Shown: positions 20,001-31,936 of the stretch, piece after piece
How positions within the stretch are numbered: position 1 is the stretch's first letter
Layout: each line of letters begins with the position of its first letter
From: Panopea generosa
Taxonomy: Eukaryota; Mollusca; Bivalvia; Adapedonta; Hiatellidae
DNA length: 64,000 nt
Assembly: GCA_029582155.1 (NCBI GenBank)
Contig: CM055900.1
Span: 47,281,236 to 47,345,235, forward strand
Direction of reading: 5' to 3'
Position numbers and translations under genes: made by a program
The notes under the pieces: model-generated
The model's input: only the letters and a program-made list of their open reading frames with translations
What the model was told of the DNA's origin: nothing
Database searches by the model: none

Positions 20001-23000
20001 ATGCAAGATAAGAATGATTGTCACAATGGCTGAACACCTAATCTAGTTACATGTATGCAAGATAAGAATGATTGTCACAATGGCTGAACACCTAACCTAG
20101 TTACATGTATGCAAGATAAGAATGATTGTCACAATGGCTGAACACCTAATCTAGTTACATGTATGCAAGATAAGAATGATTGTCACAATGGCTGAACACC
20201 TAACCTAGATACATGTATGCAAGATAAGAATGATTGTCACAATGGCAGAACACCTAACCTAGTTACATGTATGCAAGATAAGAATGATTGTCACAATAGC
20301 AAAACACCTTACCTAGTTACATGTATGCAAGATAAGAATGATTGTCACAATGGCTGAACACCTAATCTAGTTACATGTACGCAAGATAAGAATGATTGTC
20401 ACAATGGCTGAACACCTAACCTAGTTACATGTTCGCAAGATAAGAATGATTGTCACAATGGCTGAACACCTAACCTAGTTACAGGTACGCAAGATAAGAA
20501 TGATTGTCACAATGGCTGAACACCTAACCTAGATACATGTTTGCAAGATAAGAATGATTGTCACAATGGCTGAACACCTAACCTAGATACATGTATGCAA
20601 GATAAGAATGATTGTCACAATGGCTGAACACCTAATCTAGATACATGTATGCAAGATAAGAATGATTGTTACAATGGCAGAACACCTAGCCTAGTTACAT
20701 GTACGCAAGATAAGAATGATTGTTACAATGGCAGAACACCTAATCTAGATACATGTTTGCAAGATAAGAATGATTGTTACAATGGCAGAACACCTAATCT
20801 AGATACATGTAAGCAAGATAAGAATGATTGTTACAATGGCAGAACACCTAATCTATATACAGGTATGCAAGATAAGAATGATTGTTACAATGGCTGAACA
20901 CCTAACCTAGATACATGTATGCAAGATAAGAATGATTGTTACAATGGCAGAACACCTAGCCTAGTTACATGTACGCAAGATAAGAATGATTGTTACAATG
21001 GCAGAACACCTAACCTAGATACATGTACGCAAGATAAGACTGATTGTTACAATGGCTGAACACCTAACCTAGATACATGTACGCAAGATAAGAATGATTG
21101 TTACAATGGCAGAACACCTAACCTAGTTACATGTACGCAAGATAAGAATGATTGTTACAATGGCAGAACACCTAATCTAGATACATGTATGCAAGATAAG
21201 AATGATTGTTACAATGGCAGAACACCTAGCCTAGTTACATGTACGCAAGATAAGAATGACTGTTACAATGGCAGAACACCTAACCTAGATACACGTACAC
21301 AAGATAAGAATGATTGTTACAATGGCAGAACACCTAACCTAGATACACGTATGCAAGTTAAGAATGATTGTTACAATGGCAGAACACCTTACCTAGTTAC
21401 ATGTATGCAAGATAAGAATGATTGTTACAATGGCTGAACACCTAACCTAGATACATGTATGCAAGATAAGAATGATTGTTACAATGGCAGAACACCTAAT
21501 CTAGTTACATGTATGCAAGATAATAATGATTGTTACAATGGCAGAACTACTAATCTAGTTACATGTATGCAAGATAAGAATGATTGTTACAATGGCTGAA
21601 CACCTAACCTAGATACATGTATGCAAGATAAGAATGATTGTTACAATGGCAGAACACCTAACCTAGTTACATGTATGCAAGATAAGAACGATTGTTAGCA
21701 GAACACCTAACCTAGATACATGTATGCAAGATAAGAATGATTGTTACAATGGCAGAACACCTAATCTAGATACATGTACGCAAGATAAGATTGATTGTTA
21801 CAATGGCAGAACACTTAACCTAGATACATGTACGCAAGATAAGATTGATTGTTACAATGGCAGAACACCTAACCTAGATACATGTATGCAAGATAAGAAC
21901 GATTGTTAGCAGAACACCTAATCTAGTTACATGTACGCAAGATAAGAATGATTGTTACAATGGCAGAACTACTAATCTAGTTACATGTACGCAAGATAAG
22001 AATGATTGTTACAATGGCAGAACACCTAACCTAGAAACATGTACGCAAGATAAGAATGATTGTTACAATGGCAGAACACCTAACCTAGTTACATGTATGC
22101 AAGATAAGAACGATTGTTAGCAGAACACCTAATCTAGTTACATGTACGCAAGATAAGAATGATTGTTACAATGGCAGAACTACTAATCTATTTACATGTA
22201 CGCAAGATAAGAATGATTGTTACAATGGCAGAACACCTAATCTAGATACATGTACGCAAGATAAGATTGATTGTTACAATGGCAGAACACCTAGCCTAGT
22301 TACATGTATGCAAGAAAAGAATGACTGTTACAATGGCAGAACACCTTTACCTAGATATATGTTTGCATGATAAGAATGATTGTCACAGTGGCTGAACACT
22401 TAACCTAGTTACATGTACTGCAAGATAATAGTTGTTGTCGCACTGGCTAAACACATAACCTAGTTACATGTACGCAAGATAATAATTGTTGTCACATTGG
22501 CTTACACCTAACCTAGTTGCATGTACGCAAGATAAAAGTGGTTGTCACTCTGGATGAACACCTAATCTTGTTGCATGTATGCAAGATAAGAATGGTTGTT
22601 ACACTTGTTGAACACCTAATCTAGTTACATGTACGCAAGATAATAATGATTGTTACAATGGCAGAACACCTAATCTAGATACATGTATGCAAGATAAGAA
22701 TGAGTGTTACAATGGCAGAACACCTAACCTAGTTACATGTACCCAAGATAAGAATGATTGTTACAATGGCAGAACACCTAATCTAGATACATGTATGCAA
22801 GATAAGAATGATTGTTACAATGGCAGAACACCTAATCTAGATAAATGTATGCAAGATAAGACTGATTGTTACAATGGCAGAACACCTAATCTAGATACAT
22901 GTACGCAAGATAAGAATAATTGTTACAATGGCAGAACACCTAATCTAGTTACATGTACGCAAGATAAGAATGATTGTTACAATGGCAGAACACCTAATCT

Positions 23001-25815
23001 AGATACATGTACGCAAGATAAGATTGATTGTTACAATGGCAGAACACCTAGCTTAGTCACATGTATGCAAGATAAGAATGATTGTTACAATGGCAGAACA
23101 CCTAACCTAGATACATGTATGCAAGATAAGAATGATTGTTACAATGGCAGAACACCTAATCTAGTTACATGTATGCAAGATAAGAATGATTGTTACAATG
23201 GCAGAACTACTAATCTAGTTACATGTACGCAAGATAAGAATGATTGTTACAATGGCAGAACACCTAACCTAGATACATGTATGCAAGATAAGAATGATTG
23301 TTACAATGGCAGAACACCTAACCTAGTTACATGTATGCAAGATAAGAATGATTGTTACAATGGCTGAACAACTTACCTAGTTACATGTATGCAAGATAAG
23401 AATGATTGTTACAATGGCTGAACACCTAACCTAGATACATGTATGCAAGATAAGAATGATTGTTACAATAGAAGACACCTAATCTAGTTACATATACGCA
23501 AGAAAAGAATGATTGTTACAATGGCTGAACACCTAACCTAGTTACATGTATGCAAGATAAGAATAATTGTTACAATGGCAGAACACCTAATCTAGTTACA
23601 TGTATGCAAGATAAGAATGATTGTTACAATGGCTGAACACCTAACCTAGATACATGTATGCAAGATAAGAATGATTGTTACAATGGCTGAACACCTAATC
23701 TAGATACATGTATGCAAGATAAGAATGCTTTTTACAATGGCAGAACACCTAACCTAGTTACATGTATGCAAGATAAGAAAGATTGTTACAATGGCTGAAC
23801 ACCTAACCTAGATACATGTATGCAAGATAAGAATGGTTGTTACAATGGCAGAACACTTAACGTAGTTACATGTATGCTAGATAAGAATGATTGTTACAAT
23901 AGCAGACACCTAACCTAGTTACATGTATGCAAGATAAGAAAGATTGTTACAATGGCAGAACACCTAACCTAGATTTGCATGTATGCATGATAAGAATGAT
24001 TGTCACAGTGGCTGAACACCTAACCTAGTTACATGTACGCAAGATAATAACTTGTTGTCGCACTGGCTAAACACATAACCTAGTTACATGTACGCAAGAT
24101 AATAATTGTTGTCACATTGGTTTACACCTAACCTAGTTGCATGTACGCAAGATAAAAGTGGTTGTCACTCTGGATGAACACCTAATCTTGTTGCATGTAT
24201 GCAAGATTAGAATGGTTGTTACACTTGCTGAACACCTTACATGGTTACATGTATGCAAGATAAGAATGATTGCCACACTGGCTGAACACCTAACCTAGAT
24301 ACATGTATGCAAGATAAGAATGATTGTCACACTGGCTGAACACCTAACCTAGATACATGTATGCAAGATAAGAATGATTGTTACACTGGCTGAACACCTT
24401 ACATGGTTACATGTAGGCAAGATAAGAATGATTGCCACACTGGCTGAACACCTAACCTAGATTACATGTATGCAAGATAAGAATGATTGTCACACTGGCT
24501 GAACACCTAACCTAGATACATGTATCCAAGATAAGAATGATTGTTACAATGGCTGAACACCTAATCTAGATACATGTATGCAAGATAAGAATGCTTTTTA
24601 CAATGGCAGAACACCTAACCTAGTTACATGTATGCAAGATAAGAAAGATTGTTACAATGGCTGAACACCTAACCTAGATACATGTATGGAAGATAAGAAT
24701 GATTGTTACAATGGCAGAACACCTAACCTTAGTTACATGTATGCTAGATAAGAATGATTGTTACAATAGCAGACACCTAACCTAGTTACATGTATGCAAG
24801 ATAAGAAAGATTGTTACAATGGCTGAACACCTAACCTAGATTTGCATGTATGCAAGATAAGAATGATTGTCACAGTGGCTGAACACCTAACCTAGTTACA
24901 TGTACGCAAGATAATAATTGTTGTCGCACTGGCTAAACACATAACCTAGTTACATGTACGCAAGATAATAATTGTTGTCACATTGGCTTACACCTAACCT
25001 AGTTGCATGTACGCAAGATAAAAGTGGTTGTCACTCTGGATGAACACCTAATCTTGTTGCATGTATGCAAGATAAGAATGGTTGTTACACTTGCTGAACA
25101 CCTATTCTAGTTGCATGTAGGCAAGATAAGAATGGTTGTTATACTGGTTGAACACCTAATCTAGTAGCATGTATACAAGATAAGAATGATTGTCACACTG
25201 GCTGAACACCTAATCTAGTTACATGTACGCAAGATAAGAATGGTTGTTACACTGGCTGAACACCTTACCTGGTTACATGTATGCAAGATAAGAATGATTG
25301 CCACACTTGCTGAACCTAATCTAGTTACATGTACGCAAGATAAGAATGGTTGTTACACTGGCTGAACACCTTACCTGGTTACATGTATGCAAGATAAGAA
25401 TGATTGCCACACTGGCTGAACACCTTACCTGGTTACATGTACGCAAGATAAGAATGATTGCCACACTGGCTGAACACCTTACCTGGTTACATGTACGCAA
25501 GATAAGAATGATTGCCCCACTGGCTGAACACCTAACCTAGATACATGTATGCAAGATAAGAATGATTGTCACACTGGCTGAACACCTAACCTAGATACAT
25601 GTATTCAAGATAAGAATGATTGTTACAATGGCTGAACACTTAATCTAGTTATACGTACGCAAAATAAGAATGGTGTTACACTGTCTAATAACCTAATCTA
25701 GTTGCATACATGTATGCAATATAAGAATGATTGTTACAATGGCTGAACGCCTTACCTAGTTACATGTATGCAAGATAAGAATGATTGTTACACTGGCTAA
25801 ACACCTAACCTAATT
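17050..25815 (+). repeat. 54-bp minisatellite, about 160 copies, with higher-order structure
   Basis: The unit reads atgtatgcaagataagaatg, attgttacaatggcagaaca, cctaacctagttac; 54 is a multiple of three, so stop-free runs give false peptides repeating MQDKNDCYNGRTPNLVTC (242 residues at 17196-17924, 226 at 22687-23367). Copies fall into zones: tacaatggcaga early, cacaatggctga about 19150-20640, mixed later, and cacactggctga toward the end. A five-unit block repeats at 20641, 20911 and 21181 (270 bp apart). A diverged block recurs near 22363, 23974 and 24841, the last two about 867-869 bp apart. Confidence 0.97.
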
Positions 25816-26027
25816 ACATGCATGGAATGTTGCTTATGTTATGATTGTTACCACCATTGTTCTGCTTACAGTTCAACAACAGCTTTTTGGAAGTTCCAGT
25901 TCTGCGGGTACCACTGCATGTCTGCATACCATTCTGTCTTTGTATGCTTTACATTATCCATCTCTCATAGCTTGCTTTTAATGTCAGTTGTATTATTTGT
26001 AAATGTGGTAGACCCAGATCAGCATTG

Positions 26028-27424
26028 AAGTGACTCAGTCTGATCTTGGAGTGACTCAGTCTGATCATGGAGTGACTCAGTCTGATCATGGAGTAACTCA
26101 ATCTGATCATGGAATAACTTGATCTGATCATGGTGTAACTCGGTGGTCTGAATACTGAGGAACTTGGTCTGATCATGGAGTGACTCAGTCTGATCTCTGA
26201 GTAACTCAGTTTGATCTGGGAGTAACTCAGTCTGATCTTGGAGTACCTCAGTCTGATCTTGGAGTGACTCAGTCTGATCATGGAGTTACTCAGTCTAATC
26301 TTGGTGACTCAGTCTGATCTTGAAGTAACTCAATCTGATAATGGAGTGACTCAATCTGATCATGGAGTAACTCAGTCTGATCTTGAAGTAACTTGGTCTG
26401 ATCATGGAGTATCTTGGTCTGATCTTGGAGTAACTCAGTCTGATTATGGGGTGACTCAGTCTGATCTTAGAGTGACTCAGTCTGATCCTGGAGTAACTCA
26501 GTGTGATCTTGGAGTGACTCAGTCTGATCTCAGAGTGACTCAGTCTGATATTGGAGTGACTCAGTCTTATCATGGAGTGAATCAATCTGATCTTGGAGTA
26601 GCTCAGTCTGATCTTGAAGTGACTCAGTCTGATCATGGAGTGACTTAGTCTGAAATTGAAGTAGCTCAGTCTGATCTTGGAGTGGCTTAGTCTGATCTTG
26701 GAGTAGTTCAGTCAGATCTTGGAGTGACTCAGTCTTATCATGGAGTGACTCAGTCTGATCTTGGAGTAACTCAGTCTGATCTTGGATAAGCTCAGTCTGA
26801 TCTTGAAGTGACTCAGTCTTATCATGGAGTGACTCTGTCTGATCTTGGAGTAGCTCAGTCTGATCTTGGAGTGACTCAGTCTTATCATGGAGTGACTCAG
26901 TCTGATCTTGGAGTGACTCAGTTTGATCTTGGAGTAGCTCAGTCTGATCTTGGAGTAGCTCAGTCTGATCTTCTGATCTTGGAGTAGCCCAGTCTGATCT
27001 TTGAGTAGCAAGGTCTGATCTTGGAGTGACTCAGTCTTATCATGTAGTGACTCAGTCTGATCTTAAAGTAACTCAGTCTGATCTTGGAGTGACTCAGTCT
27101 TTTCATGGAGTGACTCAGTCTGATCTTGGAGTAACTCAGTCTGATATTGGAGTAGCTCAGTCTGAAATTGGAGTAGCTCAGTCATATCTTGGAGTAGCTC
27201 AGTCTGATATTGGAGTAGCTCAGTCTGATCTTGGAGTAGCTCAGTCTGATCTTCTGATCTTGGAGTAGCTCAGTCTGATCTTGGAGTAGCTCAGTCCGAT
27301 CTTGGAGTAGCTCAGTCTGATCTTGGAGTGACCCAGTCTTATCATGAAGTGACTCTGATCTTGGAGTGACTCAGTCTTATCATGGAGTGACTCAGTCAGA
27401 TCTTGGAGTAGCTCAGTCTGATCA
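26028..27424 (+). repeat. 21-bp minisatellite, about 65 copies
   Basis: The unit is cagtctgatcttggagtgact with variants (cat for ctt, tag for tga). It starts about 210 bases after the 54-bp array ends. Both strands are open over long stretches because 21 is a multiple of three and the unit lacks stops, giving false frames of 80-122 residues. Not coding. Confidence 0.96.
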
Positions 27425-27787
27425 TAATACAAATTTTGTAATAAAAAAACTTAAACAACTGTAAACATAAATTGCTGGAATTGTCTTGTTTTGTTGAGAC
27501 TTTCATTCATCAAAGTAACAGTTTTGATTTGTATTCCTGAGATGAATGGAAAATGATATTTCCTTAGATTTTGCGTGAATATGCAAGCTTTCATAAAATG
27601 TCAGTAAGTTGCCATTTCTCCTGTATACAAGTCCTTGAAACAACTTGTTAAATAAGTAAATAAACCTTTAAAATGAAGATGAAAAAGAAATGTACAGGTA
27701 AACACTTCCTTCTTCATTATTTCAACAAAATCTATGTCATGTTTATACTATCAGTGTTATGATGTCTGACATGGTAATCTATAATCT

Positions 27788-27966
27788 TAGGCCATAAAAA
27801 ATCAATTGCTAGATTATCATTCCAGCCTTGCCTCTAATTTTCAAGCTGCCCTGACCCTTTTTGTTTTCATAAGTAAAAAAATTATCTCCCCCCACCCCCC
27901 CTGTCCCTCCCCGATTTAATAAGAATTTGGATGATGAGAATCTAGCAATTAATTGATAATGACTTT
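27788..27966. mobile_element. MITE, TIR family ttgctagattatcatcc
   Basis: Left end taggccataaaaaatcaatt followed by gctagattatcattcc; right end gatgatgagaatctagcaat. The ends are inverted repeats around a C-rich core (ccccccaccccccc). Other copies are at 36801-36990 (opposite orientation) and 41755-41967. Confidence 0.75.
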
Positions 27967-28060
27967 AGCATGGTAGTAGTGTAGTGGATCGAGTGCTGGC
28001 TGCCTCGTACCAGAGGTTGCAGATTCGATCCCCAGCTCAACCCGAATCTTCTTAAAAAAA
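27963..28060 (+). mobile_element. tRNA-derived SINE head
   Basis: tagcatggtagtagtgtagt, then gtggatcgagtgctggctgc, then gaggttgcagattcgatccc: A-box-like and B-box-like blocks at tRNA spacing. It is inserted directly after the MITE. No intact cloverleaf is seen, so it is a SINE head rather than a tRNA gene. Confidence 0.55.
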
Positions 28061-28290
28061 CAACACTCATTACTGGTTCTACCCAGCAAGCATAGTCAGG
28101 AGTGTTCCATATAAGCTTGGAGATGTCATCACAGTTGAGCTGATATAAATTGGTATAAACTGATCATTCTGTAACTCATAATCAAACTGTTTCCACCTAT
28201 AGATATTTTGGTGATGCTGATGTCTCCTTTGACATTTTTCTTGTACCCACATCTGATAAAATTATGTGCAATTTGGAAAAATAGTAGTGA

Positions 28291-28480
28291 CATCAAATAA
28301 ATTCCTGTTATACTTCTGGTATATAGTCTTGTCAAATAAACTTCCTGTTGTACTACTGGTATATAGTTTTGTCAAATAAATTCCTGTTATAATACTGGTA
28401 TATAGTCTTGTCAGATAAATTCCTGTTATAATATTTGTATATAGTCTTGTCAAATGAGCTCATGTTATATTATTGGTGTG
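28291..28480 (+). repeat. About 40-bp tandem repeat, 5 copies
   Basis: The unit begins caaataaattcctgttatac and continues ttctggtatatagtcttgt. Starts are near 28293, 28333, 28373, 28412 and 28453. The last copy is diverged. The minus-strand frames across it are chance frames. Confidence 0.85.
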
Positions 28481-29678
28481 CACTCTCATACTAAAACCTA
28501 ACTCAATACATGCTTTAAAATTCTTCTGTCTGATATGAAATTATATAGTTTTTGGTGTCCTTTTCTTTATTCTATCAAGTTTGTCTTTGGAAATTGAAAA
28601 AATATATGTACACTGATGTTGAAATAATAAAAAATTGTTACTAGTTAGGTATGATATGATATTATTCTCCATGTATACTTTTTATCTGTCCTGTTCTTGT
28701 ACTGTTTTCAAAATTGAACAAGTTAATAAGTATGTAAATGATGTAAATTCACCAAACTTTTTGAGTCTAAATTACAGGCTCTGTTTCATAGTATCATTGT
28801 TTATCAAAAGTTGTGACAGCAAAATTTGGGGAGAATGAAAAATACTTTCAAATCTATGTTCTTGTCAAGTTCAAATAATTGTAATTACAAAAATGTGTAA
28901 GAAACTGTTGTACATTTTCTTGTTAATTTGGTTCTGAATTAAATGGAAACAGTTCTTTAGAGTCTTTAGGTTTTACTGGTAATCTTTTTTGTATTTAGGG
29001 TTAAAAGTTTGATATGTTGAACTTTTTTAATGTCTTTGAAGTAGTAGTACCTGCCTTTAATGTACATCTGAAAACAAGTATCTTTATCATATCGAAAGTC
29101 TAAAATAGTTAAATTTATTATTTGTTCCAACTCATAATATTAATGAAATCTATCTCTAGGTATGATAATATTTTTTTTTACATAATTTTAAATCTGAGTG
29201 AAAAATCATTAAGTAATTTCAGCATAAATGGTAGACTTCAATGAGCTCATCAGGTGCATTCAGTAACAGAAGATATAACTATTAACTAAGGTTAAGCTAA
29301 CACACAAATTGTGAATTTCAAATGTTGACTAATTTAGAAAACAAGTTTTGAGACCTATTTCGTTGTTATAGTGATGTGAAGTGAAATGGAGGAAATGCAC
29401 CAAGTCATCCATTTTACTTTAATACTTGTGATGTTCTGGGATGTGTTTTACAAAAAAAACAAACTTTGTAAATATTTGACTTATAATCATTTATATGCAC
29501 ATGTAAATAACGTCAATTAATTAAAGAAATATATTATTATCCCGTCATATGCATCTGATACCATCAGGAGTAATGTATATACATGATATAATCTAAAATT
29601 GCAAAATTACGAGAGAGAAAAAAAAGTCATAAAAAATAAATAATAATAGTTTTGTACAGAGATTTTGTATTGTTTCAG
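28481..29678 (+). other. Intron, no gene seen
   Basis: AT-rich sequence up to the exon at 29679. No repeat structure and no supportable frame. Confidence 0.5.
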
Positions 29679-29748
29679 GAGTCTCCTAAAGTCACGAACA
29701 AAAGAAAGAGCATGCATGCAAGAAAGATCAGACCACAATCAGTCATAG
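29679..29748 (+). CDS. CARMIL: CARMIL exon (KRKS basic motif)
   Basis: 70 nt, phase 0 in, phase 1 out, acceptor attgtttcag, donor gtatgg. It encodes ESPKVTNKRKSMHARKIRPQ then SVI. Vertebrate CARMIL1 has the motif KRKSIHSRxLRPxS in the same place, just before the capping-protein-binding region, so this short exon is well supported. Cluster of basic residues around a likely phosphorylatable Ser. The intron upstream is 13.2 kb, two thirds of it the 54-bp array. Confidence 0.92.
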
Positions 29749-31054
29749 GTATGGTTTATTTACAGCATGATTTTGCATTTATTGGGTGGAGTAATGTTTT
29801 AGCAAAAAAAAATTTATGATGTTTTGAAGCACAATTTGAATATATAAACTGCATGTCAGATGTTGATCAGTTTTTTTGAAGCGTAAAATGAAAATATTTC
29901 TGGAAATAATAATCATTTTTTCAGCAATGTTACCAAAAGATGTTTTTTAACAGGGCAGTAACAGTGCAAAATTAGATGTATACAAATTCATAAAACTTCT
30001 TTTTTTTTTTAATTATGGCCCCAGCCATTTTCAATGGGAGGGGCATATAGTATCACCGCTGTCCATACGTACATATGAAAATGGTGTCCGACATATCTTT
30101 AGTTTTAATGAACAGATTTAAAACAAATTTAGGTGTGTGACTTCACATTCAGGTAATACACGTCAAGTTCGTATTTCGTTCCATTCTGATGATTTTTTTA
30201 TGGAGTAATGCCCCTTTTTTGTCTTAGATTATTGACAAATGTCAAAAATTGGTTCCTGCTCAATATCTCTTGAAGGATTGAATGGATTTGATTCATATTT
30301 GGTAGAAAGATTTATGGTGATAAACTACAGCTAAAGTTTGATTTCCGTCAAAATCCCTGCATATTCATTACGTGTTATGGGCTCTGATGGGCTAATAGTT
30401 TCAGACCTCTAAAGTATTTATTTATGGATCGATTTTGACTAAAAATTATATTTGGCTTTATATCAACAAGACCCAGGTCAAGTTTGACAATGGATGACAT
30501 TGGCACATATTAATTAAGTGACCTGGACTCTGATTGGCTGACGGTTTCTGACCTCTTGCAATAGTCAAACTTGCTGAAATTTGCAATAGCTGCCATCCCC
30601 GATTTAGTTACAAAGCAGGGTCATCTGTGTCCCATGGATGCATTTCTAGTTTTAAATGAGTTTGGTATATTTTTAAGTAATAACAAGGCAATTTGCAAGT
30701 TTTGCTTTAAGAATATTATCAAAATAATGAAAATTTCATTTTTATGTATAGAAAAGCGTAATCATTTATTATTTATATGTGAGATAAGAACAAACTAAAA
30801 ATATTTTAATTTTGGCCTCAATGTTTAAATTATATGTATCATAAAGTTGTGCATATAATTGCTTAAACACCTTCGGCTGAAACAAGTTACATTGTATATA
30901 ATATATGCCAGACAGGAAGTTTTCCTTAAACATTGATTCATTGTGTAAGATAGAGACCAAATAAAATATCTAGTTACAAACTTTCCAAGCAAAATATAAA
31001 AAAATTAGTCAAAGCCTTAAGATTCCATAGTGCATTTTGAAAATCTATTAACCA
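29749..31054 (+). other. Intron with an old dispersed repeat at about 30015-30560
   Basis: ggccccagccattttcaatg, then ggaggggcatatagtatcac, then gtccgacatatctttagttt: a degenerate mollusc-type dispersed repeat with sentences such as tgacctcttgcaatagtc repeated loosely (agacctctaaagt; gacctcttgcaa). No coding potential recognised; the 75-residue frame at 30571-30798 has no support. Confidence 0.45.
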
Positions 31055-31277
31055 GGGTGTGGCTTCACTAAACATCTCGAGTTGAGATTTTCCTAAAAAA
31101 ATTAATAATTTCCTTAAAGTATTACATATTAAATAACCACTCAGAGTTGATAACAGAACAAATCTTTACTCATTGTTAAAACATAACATGCTAACTGACC
31201 AATGCAAACAAAATAATAGCACTTCATAAATTCAAGGAAAATCTCAAGTTGAGATGTTTAGTGAAACTTGGGCCCTG
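31055..31277. mobile_element. MITE, TIR family cactaaacatctcaagttgag
   Basis: Left end ggcttcactaaacatctcga followed by gttgagattttcct; right end aggaaaatctcaagttgaga then tgtttagtgaaacttgggcc. The inverted repeats are about 36 bp with few mismatches, the best-preserved ends of this family in the window. 223 bp, non-coding. Confidence 0.88.
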
Positions 31278-31302
31278 ACATTTCAACCTATGTGCAAATC
31301 TA

Positions 31303-31935
31303 TATTTATGTCTTGATCCATGACCTACTGGATATAAGAAGTCTTTATTTATGTACTGATCCATGACATATTGGATGTAAAAAGTTTAATCATTATTTAT
31401 GTACTGATCAATGACCTACTGGATATAAGAAGTTTAATCATTATTTATGTACTGATCAATGACCTACTGGATGTAAGAAGTGTAATCATTATTTATGTAC
31501 TGATCAATGACCTACTGGATGTAAGAAGTTTAATCATTATTTATGTACTGATCAATGAACTACTGGATATAAGAAGTTTAATCATTATTTATGTACTGAT
31601 CAATGACCTACTGGATGTAAGAAGTTTAATCATTATTTATGTACTGATCAATGACCTACTGGATGTAAGAAGTGTAATCATTATTTATGTACTGATCAAT
31701 GACCTACTGGATGTAAGAAGTTTAATCATTATTTATGTACTGATCAATGACCTACTGGATGTAAGAAGTGTAATCATTATTTATGTACTGATCCATGACC
31801 TACTGGATGTAAGAAATATCATCTTTATGTATGTACTGATCCATGACCTACTGGATGTAAGAAGTTTAATATTTATTTATGAACTGATCCATGACCTACT
31901 GGATGTAAGATGTGCAAATTTTTATTTATGTATAT
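31303..31935 (+). repeat. 48-bp minisatellite, about 13 copies
   Basis: The unit reads gacctactggatgtaagaag, tttaatcattatttatgtac, tgatcaat. A multiple of three, so it stays open for 191 codons (31371-31946), a false repetitive frame. The array begins just after the MITE at 31055-31277 and its right end abuts the 60-bp array. Confidence 0.95.
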
Positions 31936-31936
31936 G

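Noticed and set aside
17050-25815. CRISPR-like direct repeats
   Set aside because: Units are head to tail with no unique spacers, and the sequence is eukaryotic with introns. The same applies to the 50-, 60- and 43-bp arrays.
26280-27432. Frames of 60-122 residues on both strands over the 21-bp array
   Set aside because: The unit length is a multiple of three and free of stops on both strands; open frames are expected by chance.
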